Positions 54,712 to 63,201 of a stretch of DNA of 64,000 bases are shown piece by piece; position 1 is the stretch's first letter; each line of letters begins with the position of its first letter. Under the pieces are notes generated by a model, which was not told the DNA's origin, did not search any database, and saw nothing but the letters and a program-made list of their open reading frames with translations. Origin of the DNA: Gammaproteobacteria bacterium (GTDB taxonomy: Bacteria; Pseudomonadota; Gammaproteobacteria; Pseudomonadales; Azotimanducaceae); the NCBI GenBank assembly GCA_026708185.1, contig JAPOVK010000053.1, forward strand, positions 1 to 64,000, in the 5' to 3' direction. The position numbers were made by a program, and so were the translations under genes.

Positions 54712-55997
54712 CTGCGTTCGAAACCGTCCGCCGACTCGACGTGCACCGCGTGTTCGCCACGGGCGAGCGCCGATCGGTCGGCGAGTTGGCCCAGAACCGC
54801 CAAGGCGTGTTCTTCCAGTACGACGCCGACTACCTCCGTTTCGGTCCGAGCCTGTCGCCATTGACGCTCGCCTTCGACGGTTCGCTGCAGCGGGGGCCTT
54901 CGAGCCCGCACGACGGTCTGCATGGGGTCTTCGCAGACTCCCTCCCCGATGGCTGGGGCAGATTGCTGATGGACCGTGTCTGTCGGCGCCACGGCGTACT
55001 CCCGAGCGAGCTGACCCCGATGGACCGCCTGTCCTATGTCGGGAACCGGGGCTTGGGCGCATTGCAGTTCTCTCCGCTCTCGCCTTTCACGCCCGAGTCG
55101 CCAACCGATGTCGACCTGATCGAACTGGGCGAGCGAGCGCGAACGTTGTTCGAGGACGACAGCGCGGAGGTCTTGCCGGAACTCGCCGCGACCGGCAGCT
55201 CGGGGGGCGCGCGCCCGAAGGCCGTGGTCTACCTGCCGGCGGGGGGTGACTCCCGCATGAGCACGCAGCCAGATCCTGGCTTGGAGCCCTGGCTCGTCAA
55301 GTTCACTTCCGCTTCGCTGCCGTTGGGTCACGAGGAGAGCTTGTGCGAGGCGGCGTACCTCACCCTGGCTCGAGAGGCCGGTATCGACACGCCCGAATGG
55401 CGGCTGATCCCAACTAGCGGGCGAGCGGGACCATCGGCCATCGCATCGCTGGCGCTGAAGCGTTTCGACTGCACGCCCGATGGCGGTCGCCTACATATGC
55501 TGAGCCTGTGCGGCTTGCTCGACGCGGACTTCCGTGCGCCGTCCATCGACTACGAGGACTTGATCAAGGCAAGCCAGGTCCTTTGCGAGAGCCCGGCGGT
55601 CGGGCAGAGCCAGTTCCTCCGTGCCGTGTTCAACCTGTTCGCCCTCAACCAGGACGACCACACCCGCAACTGGGCGTTCCTGCAAGACGACGACGGGCGT
55701 TGGCGACCATCGCCGTGTTACGACGTGACGTTCAGCCCGAGTCCGTATGGCGAACACACGACCGCATTCGTGGGGCACGGCGCGACGCCGCCGCTCTCGG
55801 CCATGCAGCAGTTGGCGGCGCAGGCCAATCACGCAAGCTGGGGACGCGCCCGCGAGGTGATCGAGGAAGTCGTGGACATCATCCAGCGATGGCCGACGGT
55901 CGCGGCCGGACTGGGCGTGCGGCCGGAGACGCGCCGGTTGGTCGGACGTCGCCTGGATGAAGTCCGCGTGGCGAATCGAGCGCTGCCCGGGCGCTAA
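54708..55997 (+). CDS. hipA: HipA-family serine/threonine kinase toxin
   Basis: A 429-residue protein with a GTG start. The HipA N-domain has DGLHGVFADSLPDGWGRLLMD and RLSYVGNRGLGAL. A Gly-rich loop GSSGGARPKAVV and WLVKFTS (ATP lysine) follow. The catalytic loop is LNQDDHTRNWAFL (N-x-DDH-x-x-N), then the metal site PCYDVTFSP. All kinase residues look present. In E. coli HipA phosphorylates GltX and induces persistence; the target here is not predictable. Confidence 0.9.
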   Translation: MTAFETVRRLDVHRVFATGERRSVGELAQNRQGVFFQYDADYLRFGPSLSPLTLAFDGSLQRGPSSPHDGLHGVFADSLPDGWGRLLMDRVCRRHGVLPSELTPMDRLSYVGNRGLGALQFSPLSPFTPESPTDVDLIELGERARTLFEDDSAEVLPELAATGSSGGARPKAVVYLPAGGDSRMSTQPDPGLEPWLVKFTSASLPLGHEESLCEAAYLTLAREAGIDTPEWRLIPTSGRAGPSAIASLALKRFDCTPDGGRLHMLSLCGLLDADFRAPSIDYEDLIKASQVLCESPAVGQSQFLRAVFNLFALNQDDHTRNWAFLQDDDGRWRPSPCYDVTFSPSPYGEHTTAFVGHGATPPLSAMQQLAAQANHASWGRAREVIEEVVDIIQRWPTVAAGLGVRPETRRLVGRRLDEVRVANRALPGR

Positions 55998-56000
55998 GCG

Positions 56001-57623
56001 TTAGTCGGTTTCCGCCTGCAGCCGCGCGTTCTCGCGCTGCAGCGCCCAGGCGCGCTCGAAGAGTTCCATCTTGGCCGCTCGCAGGCCGCCGCTCCGTGCG
56101 CCGGTGTCGGCACCGAACTCCATATAGGCCTCGTTTTCGGGCGTGTACGCTGGCCACTCGGGCAACCCCTCGCCGTTCGGATTGCCGGTGCGGGCGAACT
56201 GCGTCCAGACCGTTGCCATAAGGTCCGACAGGGCGTGGTCCGCGTCGGCGGGCACTGCGCCGAACAGATCGACGTTGCCGAAGACGTAGCCGATCTCAGC
56301 GGCGTGGAAAGCGCCGTATCGATCGCTTTCCGCAATGGGCGGCTCCTTGGTGAACCAGTAGAGCCAAGTCTCGCTCGGAACGGTCTGCATGGCCCTGGCC
56401 CAAGCGCGCATCGGCCAGGTGAACATGGCATCGCCCATTAGGTCCATCCAGGACTCCATGGCCTCGGCGTCGTCGGTCGCCGGATAGAGCGCGCGGACAT
56501 CGTCGGCGACTTCGCCGAGCGTCGCGGCGACATAGGCCTCGAACCCGGCCACTCCGTCGCCGAACGCCGGTCCCAGGTAGGAGAAGAGCGCGGTTCCCTC
56601 GTCCGCGTTGGAGCCGATCATGACCGGCACGTCGGCCTGTTCGCCCCGGGCGAAGATCGACGCCAACTCGTCCGGGATGACCTCGCCATCGACGATGCCG
56701 AGGGCTTGGGAAAACGCGGGGTTCGACAAGAAGGTGGCGAGGACGTGGTCCGCGGGAAGCGTTCTGAGTGCCGAAAGCGACGCGTCGCCCCCGTCGCCGG
56801 CAAGCGCCGCCGCGAACTCGGTGCCAGCCGTTTCGGCGGCGTCCGCAACCGTCATCGGGCCGAAGGCACCGCCGCTTTGGCCGATCACGCGATGGAACAG
56901 GCCCCGCGCGAGCGGGCTTGCCTGCAGGAAGGACACGCTCATCGACCCGGCGGACTCGCCGAAGATGGTGACGTTGCCCGGGTCGCCGCCGAATTGGGCG
57001 ATGTTGTCTCGCACCCACTCGAGCGCCGCAATCTGATCGCGGATCCCCTGGTTTCCTGACACACCGCTCTCGCTTTCGGCGCGGAGGTCCGGCAGCGCTA
57101 GGAAGCCGAAGGGGCCGAGGCGGTAGTTGATCGTCACCAGCACGACGCCTTTCGCGGTCAGCAGTTCGCCGGGGTAGGCGTCTCCAGAGCCGACCGTGAG
57201 GCCCCCACCGTGAATCCACACCATCACGGGTTCGGCCTCGTCGACATGTTCCGCCCGCGTCCAGACATTGAGCAGGAGGCAGTCTTCGTCCATCGCCGCA
57301 ACAGCGGTCGCCGCGTCGTAGAAGCCTCCCTGGTCTCCCTGCTGCACGCAGCCGGGTCCGGGGGCGGTTGCGTCGCGCACGTCTTGCCAAGGTTCCACCG
57401 GAGCGGGCGGCGCCCAGCGCCTGTCGCCGACGGGCGGGGCCGCGTAGGGAATGCCGTGGTACTGCTTGAGACCGTCTTGGCCGACCAAGCCTCGAACGAG
57501 CCCTCCGGTGACGGCTACCTCGGCACCGACGGCGGCTGGTCCGCGTGGCTCGGCGACATCGGTGCCGCAGCCGGTCGTGACAAGTCCGAGCGCGGCGAGC
57601 GCTAACGTGGTGCGTATCTGCAT
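56001..57623 (-). CDS. type B carboxylesterase, lipoprotein
   Basis: A 540-residue protein. The start at 57623 gives a lipoprotein signal ending LVTTGC, so it is probably anchored in the outer or inner membrane. Family motifs are YHGIPYAAPPVGDRRW, EDCLLLNVW, HGGGL, nucleophile TIFGESAGS, Glu in SNADEGT and His in FHAAEIGYVFGN. The triad is complete. A paralogue lies at 14651. Convergent with hipA (3 bp between stops). Confidence 0.92.
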   Translation of the reverse strand: MQIRTTLALAALGLVTTGCGTDVAEPRGPAAVGAEVAVTGGLVRGLVGQDGLKQYHGIPYAAPPVGDRRWAPPAPVEPWQDVRDATAPGPGCVQQGDQGGFYDAATAVAAMDEDCLLLNVWTRAEHVDEAEPVMVWIHGGGLTVGSGDAYPGELLTAKGVVLVTINYRLGPFGFLALPDLRAESESGVSGNQGIRDQIAALEWVRDNIAQFGGDPGNVTIFGESAGSMSVSFLQASPLARGLFHRVIGQSGGAFGPMTVADAAETAGTEFAAALAGDGGDASLSALRTLPADHVLATFLSNPAFSQALGIVDGEVIPDELASIFARGEQADVPVMIGSNADEGTALFSYLGPAFGDGVAGFEAYVAATLGEVADDVRALYPATDDAEAMESWMDLMGDAMFTWPMRAWARAMQTVPSETWLYWFTKEPPIAESDRYGAFHAAEIGYVFGNVDLFGAVPADADHALSDLMATVWTQFARTGNPNGEGLPEWPAYTPENEAYMEFGADTGARSGGLRAAKMELFERAWALQRENARLQAETD

Positions 57624-57720
57624 GGCTGAATCCCCTCCGGGTCTTGTTGGGTCTAGCGGTCGCGTCTCCGACACATCGCTAAACTACGGTCAATGAAGGT
57701 CTTGAGGGCGGCTTAAGCGA

Positions 57721-58980
57721 GTGGGCAGGATACGCGAGCTATTCCGCGACCGCGCGGTTCTTTCGTGGGCGCTCTACGACTGGGCGAACTCCGTTTTCGC
57801 GACCACCGTGATCGCGGGGTTCTTCCCGGTGTTCTTCAAGCAGTATTGGAGTGCGGGCAGCGACGCCGTCACCAGCACGGCCCAGCTCGGCTTTGCCAAC
57901 TCGATCGGCAGCGCCTTCATTCTCATCGCGGCGCCGGTGCTCGGTGCGCTTGCAGACAGCGGCGCGGCGCGCAAGAAGTACCTCGCCGCCTTCACCGGCT
58001 TAGGCGTCGCGATGGCGGCCGGGCTCTGGTTCGTTCCGGAAGGCGACTGGTCGTCGGCCGCCATCGTCTACGTGCTGGCGACCGTCGGCTTCTCCGGCTC
58101 GATCATCTTCTACGACGCCCTGATCGTGTCGGTGAGTCCTACCGAGCGCGTCGACGAGGTCTCGGCATTCGGCTTCTCGCTCGGCTACATCGGCGGCGGC
58201 CTGTTGTTCGCGCTCAACGTCGCCATGACGCTGTCACCGGCGACGTTTGGCTTGGCCAGTGCTGCCGAAGCGGTGCGGCTGTCGTTTTTGACGGTCGCGG
58301 CTTGGTGGCTGCTGTTCTCACTGCCGCTCTTCCGCTACGTGCCCGAGCCGGGGCGGGTTGCGCAAGCCGCATCGGTGCTCGGCACGGCGTTTCGCTCCCT
58401 CGGCAAGACGCTCGGCGACTTCCGCGGCAATCGGATGGTCGGCCTCTTCCTGCTCGCCTACTTTTTCTACATCGACGGCGTGCACACGATCATTCGCATG
58501 GCGGTGGACTACGGCCTGTCGCTGGGTTTCCCGTCCGAGAGCCTGATCGTGGCGTTGCTCATCACGCAGTTCGTCGGCTTCCCCGCCGCCTTGGCGTTCG
58601 GCATCGCCGCGCGGCGCTTCGGTCCCAAGCCGGCACTCTACGTCGGGGTGTTCGTCTACGTGGCCGTGACGGTCTACGCCTATTTCATGGACTCGGTGGT
58701 CGAGTTCTACGTCTTGGCTGCGACGGTGGGGCTGGTGCAAGGCGGCGTCCAGGCGGTCTCGCGTTCGCTGTACGCGCGATTCGTGCCGCCGGCGCAGAGT
58801 GGCGAGTTCTTCGGCTTCTTCAACATGCTCGGCCGCTTCGCGGCGATCATCGGACCGGCCCTTGTAGCGGTGACCGGCGTTCTCACCGGCAGCTCTCGGC
58901 TCGGCATTCTCTCCGTCGTCTTGGTGCTGGGCGTTGGTCTCGTCCTGCTTACGTTCGTGCGCGTGCCCAAAGCTGCATGA
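57721..58980 (+). CDS. MFS transporter, UMF1 (Atg22-like) family
   Basis: A 419-residue, about 12-TM protein with a GTG start. Its opening VLSWALYDWANSVFATTVIAGFFPVFF is diagnostic for the UMF1 family. Later blocks include GFSLGYIGGGLLFALNV, YFFYIDGVHTIIRMAVDYG and GGVQAVSRSLYARFVPP, all typical. The family includes a fungal vacuolar amino-acid exporter; bacterial substrates are not established. Confidence 0.88.
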   Translation: MGRIRELFRDRAVLSWALYDWANSVFATTVIAGFFPVFFKQYWSAGSDAVTSTAQLGFANSIGSAFILIAAPVLGALADSGAARKKYLAAFTGLGVAMAAGLWFVPEGDWSSAAIVYVLATVGFSGSIIFYDALIVSVSPTERVDEVSAFGFSLGYIGGGLLFALNVAMTLSPATFGLASAAEAVRLSFLTVAAWWLLFSLPLFRYVPEPGRVAQAASVLGTAFRSLGKTLGDFRGNRMVGLFLLAYFFYIDGVHTIIRMAVDYGLSLGFPSESLIVALLITQFVGFPAALAFGIAARRFGPKPALYVGVFVYVAVTVYAYFMDSVVEFYVLAATVGLVQGGVQAVSRSLYARFVPPAQSGEFFGFFNMLGRFAAIIGPALVAVTGVLTGSSRLGILSVVLVLGVGLVLLTFVRVPKAA

Positions 58981-59119
58981 CCGGGGACTGGTGACGATCC
59001 GCATCGGCCCGATCAGGGGTCTCGCGAAACGTCGTTGTTGATTCGGCCGTATCCTTTTCCCGTCGGTCGGGGTCTTTCTTCAGGCAAGTGCGTTGCGACT
59101 CGGAAAGGGTAACCACACC

Positions 59120-60943
59120 ATGAAGACATCCCGGCCCAAGAGTTCGTCGTTAGCCGAAACCGTTCAACGTGCCCAGCGCGGGGAACTGGCTGCGTTCCGC
59201 GAACTCGTGCTGCGGTTTCAGGACATGGCGGTCGGCTACGCGTTCTCGACGCTCGGCGACTTCCATCTGGCGCAAGACGCCGCCCAGGAGGCGTTTCTCG
59301 CCGTGTCTCAGGATCTCGCGTCGCTTCGGCAGCCCGGAGCGTTCGTGCCCTGGTTGCGGACGGTAGTCTCCAAGCACTGCGACCGCATCAGCCGTCGCCG
59401 CCGCGATGCCGAGCCCCTGGAAGCGGACGACGAGCGCTTGCTCGCCGATACCCCGTCGCCCCTCGATGCGATCGAGCAGGACGAAGTCGAGGAACTCGTG
59501 GGTCGCGCCATCGCGTCGCTGCCGACTAAGCAACGCGACGTCGTCGCGCTCTACTACATCGGCGAGCAGTCGGGCCGCGATGTGGCCACGTTCCTCGAGG
59601 TGCCGCTCACCACCGTCAAGAAGCGCTTGCATGACGCCAAACCGAAACTGAGAAGGAGCATGGCAAGAATGACCAAGGAGTTCTTGGAAGAAAACAGGCC
59701 GTCCCGGGACAGCGACTTCAGCGAACGGGTGCTGCGGCTGGTCGCCCCGGATCCGAGCCAGGACGCGGACGCGGTCTACCGGCTGTTCGAGGCCGAAGAC
59801 CACCCGAGCCGTCACGAGTGGCGAGCCGGACGTCTCGCCGACAGCCACGTTGACTGGCGCGTGTCGCGGATCGCCTTCGCGCGCGAAGGGGGAGCGGAGC
59901 GGCTCGTAGCGGCGCTGAACGTCTACGACCTTGCGATGCACGTCGGCGGGGCCGAGATCCGCGTCGCTGGCATCAACGGGGACGTTCAGAGCCCAGACCT
60001 GGCGGGTTCGCGAGGTGACATGCTCGACCGGATCGTACGCGAAGCCCTCGGATGCCTACGCGAAGAGGGCTACGACATGGCAGTGACGTTCGACGACGAG
60101 GCATTTTGGCTGCGTCACGGGTTCGCGCTCGGCTGGCGAGCCCTGCAGTGGCAGGTTCTCGCGGCCGACCTTCCGGTGGTCGATGTACCGGAACTCGAGC
60201 GCGTCGAGTCGATCCATGCCGACGACTTGGCCGCGGTCTACAACGGCGCGACCCGCGGGCTGACCGGCACCGCCCGCCGTCCGACCTACCGGCGCAATAA
60301 GCATCCCGGGGAGTTCTCGACGTACTTGTGGCGGGGCGCGGACGGGTCGACGGCTGGCTATGTCAGCGGCAGCCCGGGACCCGGTGAATACTTTTGGGTG
60401 GACGAGGTTGCCGGCGACGCGACCACGTGCCTCGCGGTACTGCGCTCCCTTGCCGAGACCGAGGATTGCGAGGAGCTCTACTTCGACCGACTCCACTACA
60501 AGAGCGCCGTCGGCGTGCAACTGCGGCAGATGGGCTCAACCCGCCTGTTCACGGGTCACAGGTCCGGCAAGGCACGCTGGTACGTGGCGAGGATCGTCAA
60601 CCTCAACGCCACGGTTACCAAGCTGGCACCGATGCTCCACGAACGGCTTCTGGCTTCCCCATTGGCCGGGTGGCGTGGGTCGCTGTCCATCCGCCTCGAA
60701 CAGGACCATGGCGCCGAGGCCATCACCCTGGTGGTTCAGGACGACGGGGTGGACGTGCGCGACGGGGCGGTCGGCAGCCATGCCATCAGCGGCGGCCAGG
60801 CGGTCGCGCAGCTTCTGCTCGGCTCCGAGGAGGCGGATGAAGTGGTCGCCGTGAACGGCATCGAAGTCCTCGGCGATGCCGCCGCCCTGCTGCCCGTGCT
60901 GTTTCCCGCCCAGTGGCCGCAGATGGAGAACCAAGCGCTGTAA
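59120..60943 (+). CDS. sigma-70-like (ECF) factor fused to Eis-like GNAT and SCP2 domains
   Basis: A 607-residue fusion. Residues about 10-95 are sigma region 2 (RELVLRFQDMAVGYAFSTLG, DAAQEAFLAVSQDL, PWLRTVVSKHC). Residues 128-180 are region 4 (ASLPTKQRDVVALYYIGEQS, VPLTTVKKRLHDAK). Residues about 200-460 form a tandem GNAT-like region (YDMAVTFDDEAFWLRHGFALG, TRLFTGHR), and 490-600 an SCP2-like domain (GSLSIRLEQ through LPVLFPAQWPQM). GNAT-GNAT-SCP2 is the layout of Eis acetyltransferases. No anti-sigma gene adjoins. The sigma part may regulate genes in response to the catalytic or lipid-binding part. Confidence 0.78.
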   Translation: MKTSRPKSSSLAETVQRAQRGELAAFRELVLRFQDMAVGYAFSTLGDFHLAQDAAQEAFLAVSQDLASLRQPGAFVPWLRTVVSKHCDRISRRRRDAEPLEADDERLLADTPSPLDAIEQDEVEELVGRAIASLPTKQRDVVALYYIGEQSGRDVATFLEVPLTTVKKRLHDAKPKLRRSMARMTKEFLEENRPSRDSDFSERVLRLVAPDPSQDADAVYRLFEAEDHPSRHEWRAGRLADSHVDWRVSRIAFAREGGAERLVAALNVYDLAMHVGGAEIRVAGINGDVQSPDLAGSRGDMLDRIVREALGCLREEGYDMAVTFDDEAFWLRHGFALGWRALQWQVLAADLPVVDVPELERVESIHADDLAAVYNGATRGLTGTARRPTYRRNKHPGEFSTYLWRGADGSTAGYVSGSPGPGEYFWVDEVAGDATTCLAVLRSLAETEDCEELYFDRLHYKSAVGVQLRQMGSTRLFTGHRSGKARWYVARIVNLNATVTKLAPMLHERLLASPLAGWRGSLSIRLEQDHGAEAITLVVQDDGVDVRDGAVGSHAISGGQAVAQLLLGSEEADEVVAVNGIEVLGDAAALLPVLFPAQWPQMENQAL

Positions 60944-60944
60944 G

Positions 60945-61406
60945 TCACGGTGCGGCGGCCAAGTGCTCGCGGATTCTTGCCGCAACGGCAAGGCGCTCGG
61001 CGACGGGCGTCGTGTCGAAGTGAGCCTCGCCGAATATCGCGGATCCCTCGTCCCCCTCGGGTCGTGGCACGACGTGGACATGCACGTGCGAGACGGTCTG
61101 CCCGGCGCTCGAGCCGTTGTTCTGGAAGATGTTCACTCCCGGTGCGCCGAATGCCGAGCACGCCGCCACCGCGATCCGCTGCGCGTGGACGGTCACGGCG
61201 CTCCACTCGTCGGGCGTCATGTCGAAGATGGTGGCCACGTGCCTGTCCGGAATCACCAGCGTCGCCCCGGGGCGGTACTGTCGAGGGTTGACGAAGGAAC
61301 TGACGCCGTCCGACTGGCTGACGAATGCGCATCGCGGATTCGCGCCCGAGAGGTTTCGGCAGAACGGGCATGCGGGGTCATGGTCGCGGTCCGGTGGCAC
61401 GTTCAT
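60945..61406 (-). CDS. HIT-family hydrolase
   Basis: A 153-residue protein. The zinc-ribbon-like start CPFCRNLSGANPRCAFVSQSD and the strand PGATLVIPDRHVATIFDMTPDE lead to the histidine triad HVHVHVVPR (about 107-115). HIT proteins hydrolyse nucleoside-linked phosphoramidates or dinucleoside polyphosphates. It converges on the sigma-GNAT gene with one base between the stop codons. Confidence 0.88.
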   Translation of the reverse strand: MNVPPDRDHDPACPFCRNLSGANPRCAFVSQSDGVSSFVNPRQYRPGATLVIPDRHVATIFDMTPDEWSAVTVHAQRIAVAACSAFGAPGVNIFQNNGSSAGQTVSHVHVHVVPRPEGDEGSAIFGEAHFDTTPVAERLAVAARIREHLAAAP

Positions 61407-61628
61407 GTCGGTGCAGAAGGAAAGAACCCGCCGCGATTCTAGGGACGTCTTCCGCGACAGTCGACGGCAGCCGCCCGGATTCGCACGGCTACAGTCCGAT
61501 CCGGACGGCATCGCGGCCGAGCGCTTGCGGGTTCTTGTGGCCAGCGTGCGGACATCCCGCCCGCATCGGGGCTTGACACGGAGTCTCGCGTCCGGAGGTT
61601 TGCGCACGCGGCGTTTTATCCTTGTAAT

Positions 61629-61647
61629 TTGTCCACGCTGTGGACAA
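61629..61647. promoter_or_regulatory. palindromic operator at the ATPase start
   Basis: TTGTCCAC (61629-61636), GCT, GTGGACAA (61640-61647): perfect 8-bp arms with a 3-bp spacer, ending 11 bp before the ATG at 61659 and abutting the GAAAGGA Shine-Dalgarno. A bound repressor or an RNA hairpin here would block expression. No regulator gene is next to it. Confidence 0.5.
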
Positions 61648-61658
61648 TATGAAAGGAT

Positions 61659-62840
61659 ATGGTTCCTCGCAACGCCCAACCGGACCTTTTGGCCGCGCTC
61701 GCCGTGCAGCCAGCGGTCGCCATCATCGGTCCGCGTCAATGCGGCAAGACGACGTTGGCGCTCGATGTTGCCGGGCAGCGCGAAGCTGTCTACCTGGACC
61801 TCGAGGATCCGGACGACCGCAACCGCCTTGCCGAACCCGTGCTGTACCTCGACAGTGTCGATGACCGGCTCGTCATCCTGGACGAGATCCACCGTACACC
61901 GGAGCTATTCCAGACGCTGCGCGGCGTGATCGACGAAGGCCGTCGCCGCGGTAAAGGCGTCGGAAGGTTCCTCGTTCTCGGCTCGGCGTCGATCGACATG
62001 TTGCAGCAGACTGGCGAGTCCCTGGCGGGTCGAATCAGCTATCTCGACCTGACGCCGTTCACGCCCTTGGAAGTGGAAGCGGATCGAGCGGCGCGCGAGC
62101 GCCTCTGGCTGCGCGGCGGATTCCCGATGAGCTACCTCGCGCCCGACGACGCCGCAAGCCTGGCGTGGCGCCGCGACTTCATCCGTACCTACCTGGAACG
62201 CGACGTGGCGGCGTTCGGCCCCCGCATCCCCGCGACCGCCTTGGAGCGACTCTGGACCATGCTGGCGCACCGGCAAGGCCAGTTGCTCAATGCATCCGCC
62301 TTGGCCCATGCGCTCGACGTCAGTCCGCAGTCCGTGACGCGCTATGTCGATCTCCTGGTCGACCTGCTACTGGTCCGGCGCCTGTCGCCTTACGTCGCCA
62401 ACGTCTCCAAGCGCCTCGTGAAGTCGCCGAAGGTCTATGTGCGCGACAGCGGCCTGGTTCACGCACTGCTGGGCATCCCCACGCTGCAGGCGTTGGCCGG
62501 CCATCCCGTCGTCGGCCAAAGCTGGGAGGGTTTCGTGATCGAGACGCTGGTCAGCGCGACTCCGTGGCCCGCCACGGCGTGGTTCTATCGAACGAGCGGC
62601 GGTGCCGAAATCGACCTGGTCGTCGAGTTCGCCTCCCACGAGACTTGGGCCGTCGAGATCAAGCGATCCCTCGCCCCGAAAGTCACCCGTGGCTTCCACA
62701 CGGCGTGCGCCGATCTGACGCCGGCGAGGGCGTTCGTGGTGTACGCGGGGGACGAGCGGTTTCCGATGGCACGAAGCATCGAAGCGATCGGGGTCGTGGA
62801 ACTCGCGACCATGCTCGCCGAGCGAGCCGACGCGCCGTAG
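61659..62840 (+). CDS. AAA_14 / DUF4143 ATPase
   Basis: A 393-residue protein: Walker A GPRQCGKTTL (24-33), Walker B LVILDEIHR, sensor FLVLGSASIDML, then RTYLERDVAAFGPRI. The C-terminal DUF4143 nuclease-like domain (about 190-380) has GQSWEGFVIETLVSA, FYRTSGGAEIDLVVEF and WAVEIKRSLAPK, an E-x-K restriction-endonuclease-like core. These single-gene ATPases are widespread and largely uncharacterised; roles in mobile-element control have been proposed. Expression is likely governed by the palindrome upstream. Confidence 0.9.
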   Translation: MVPRNAQPDLLAALAVQPAVAIIGPRQCGKTTLALDVAGQREAVYLDLEDPDDRNRLAEPVLYLDSVDDRLVILDEIHRTPELFQTLRGVIDEGRRRGKGVGRFLVLGSASIDMLQQTGESLAGRISYLDLTPFTPLEVEADRAARERLWLRGGFPMSYLAPDDAASLAWRRDFIRTYLERDVAAFGPRIPATALERLWTMLAHRQGQLLNASALAHALDVSPQSVTRYVDLLVDLLLVRRLSPYVANVSKRLVKSPKVYVRDSGLVHALLGIPTLQALAGHPVVGQSWEGFVIETLVSATPWPATAWFYRTSGGAEIDLVVEFASHETWAVEIKRSLAPKVTRGFHTACADLTPARAFVVYAGDERFPMARSIEAIGVVELATMLAERADAP

Positions 62841-63081
62841 CCGCACGGAAACGCGAGTCGCGGCCGGGCAGGTTCTCGAGCCCGCGTAGTCCCGGATCGG
62901 CTGCACGGTCACTCGGCATGGTCAAAAGCGAACGCCCGCAGTTCGCTTGCGAACACCGGCCTTGCGCCAGATGCGTCAGTCGAGATGGACTCATGCCTTC
63001 CATGAAACAAATGCCAAAGGGAGCGTAGCGACCGTCGGTGGTTGTTGCATGGGAGGTCGGCGTGGCCTTGGGCCGGAGGCG

Positions 63082-63112
63082 GACCCGCGCACAGCGCAGC
63101 GAAGCGCGGGTC
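63082..63112. other. GC-rich hairpin in the 62841-63201 gap
   Basis: GACCCGCGC (63082-63090) and GCGCGGGTC (63104-63112) form a perfect 9-bp stem with a 13-nt loop. The surrounding GGCC-rich flanks can extend it imperfectly. It could end transcription of the ATPase gene or shape the leader of the permease gene. The rest of the 361-bp gap holds nothing I recognise. Confidence 0.45.
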
Positions 63113-63201
63113 AGGCCCTGGGGCGCCCCCGACAGGGAATCAGCGCCGTGGCACGGCATTGGCATGTGCAGGTCATAGCTGACGACCGAGGAACACTGTC
63201 G

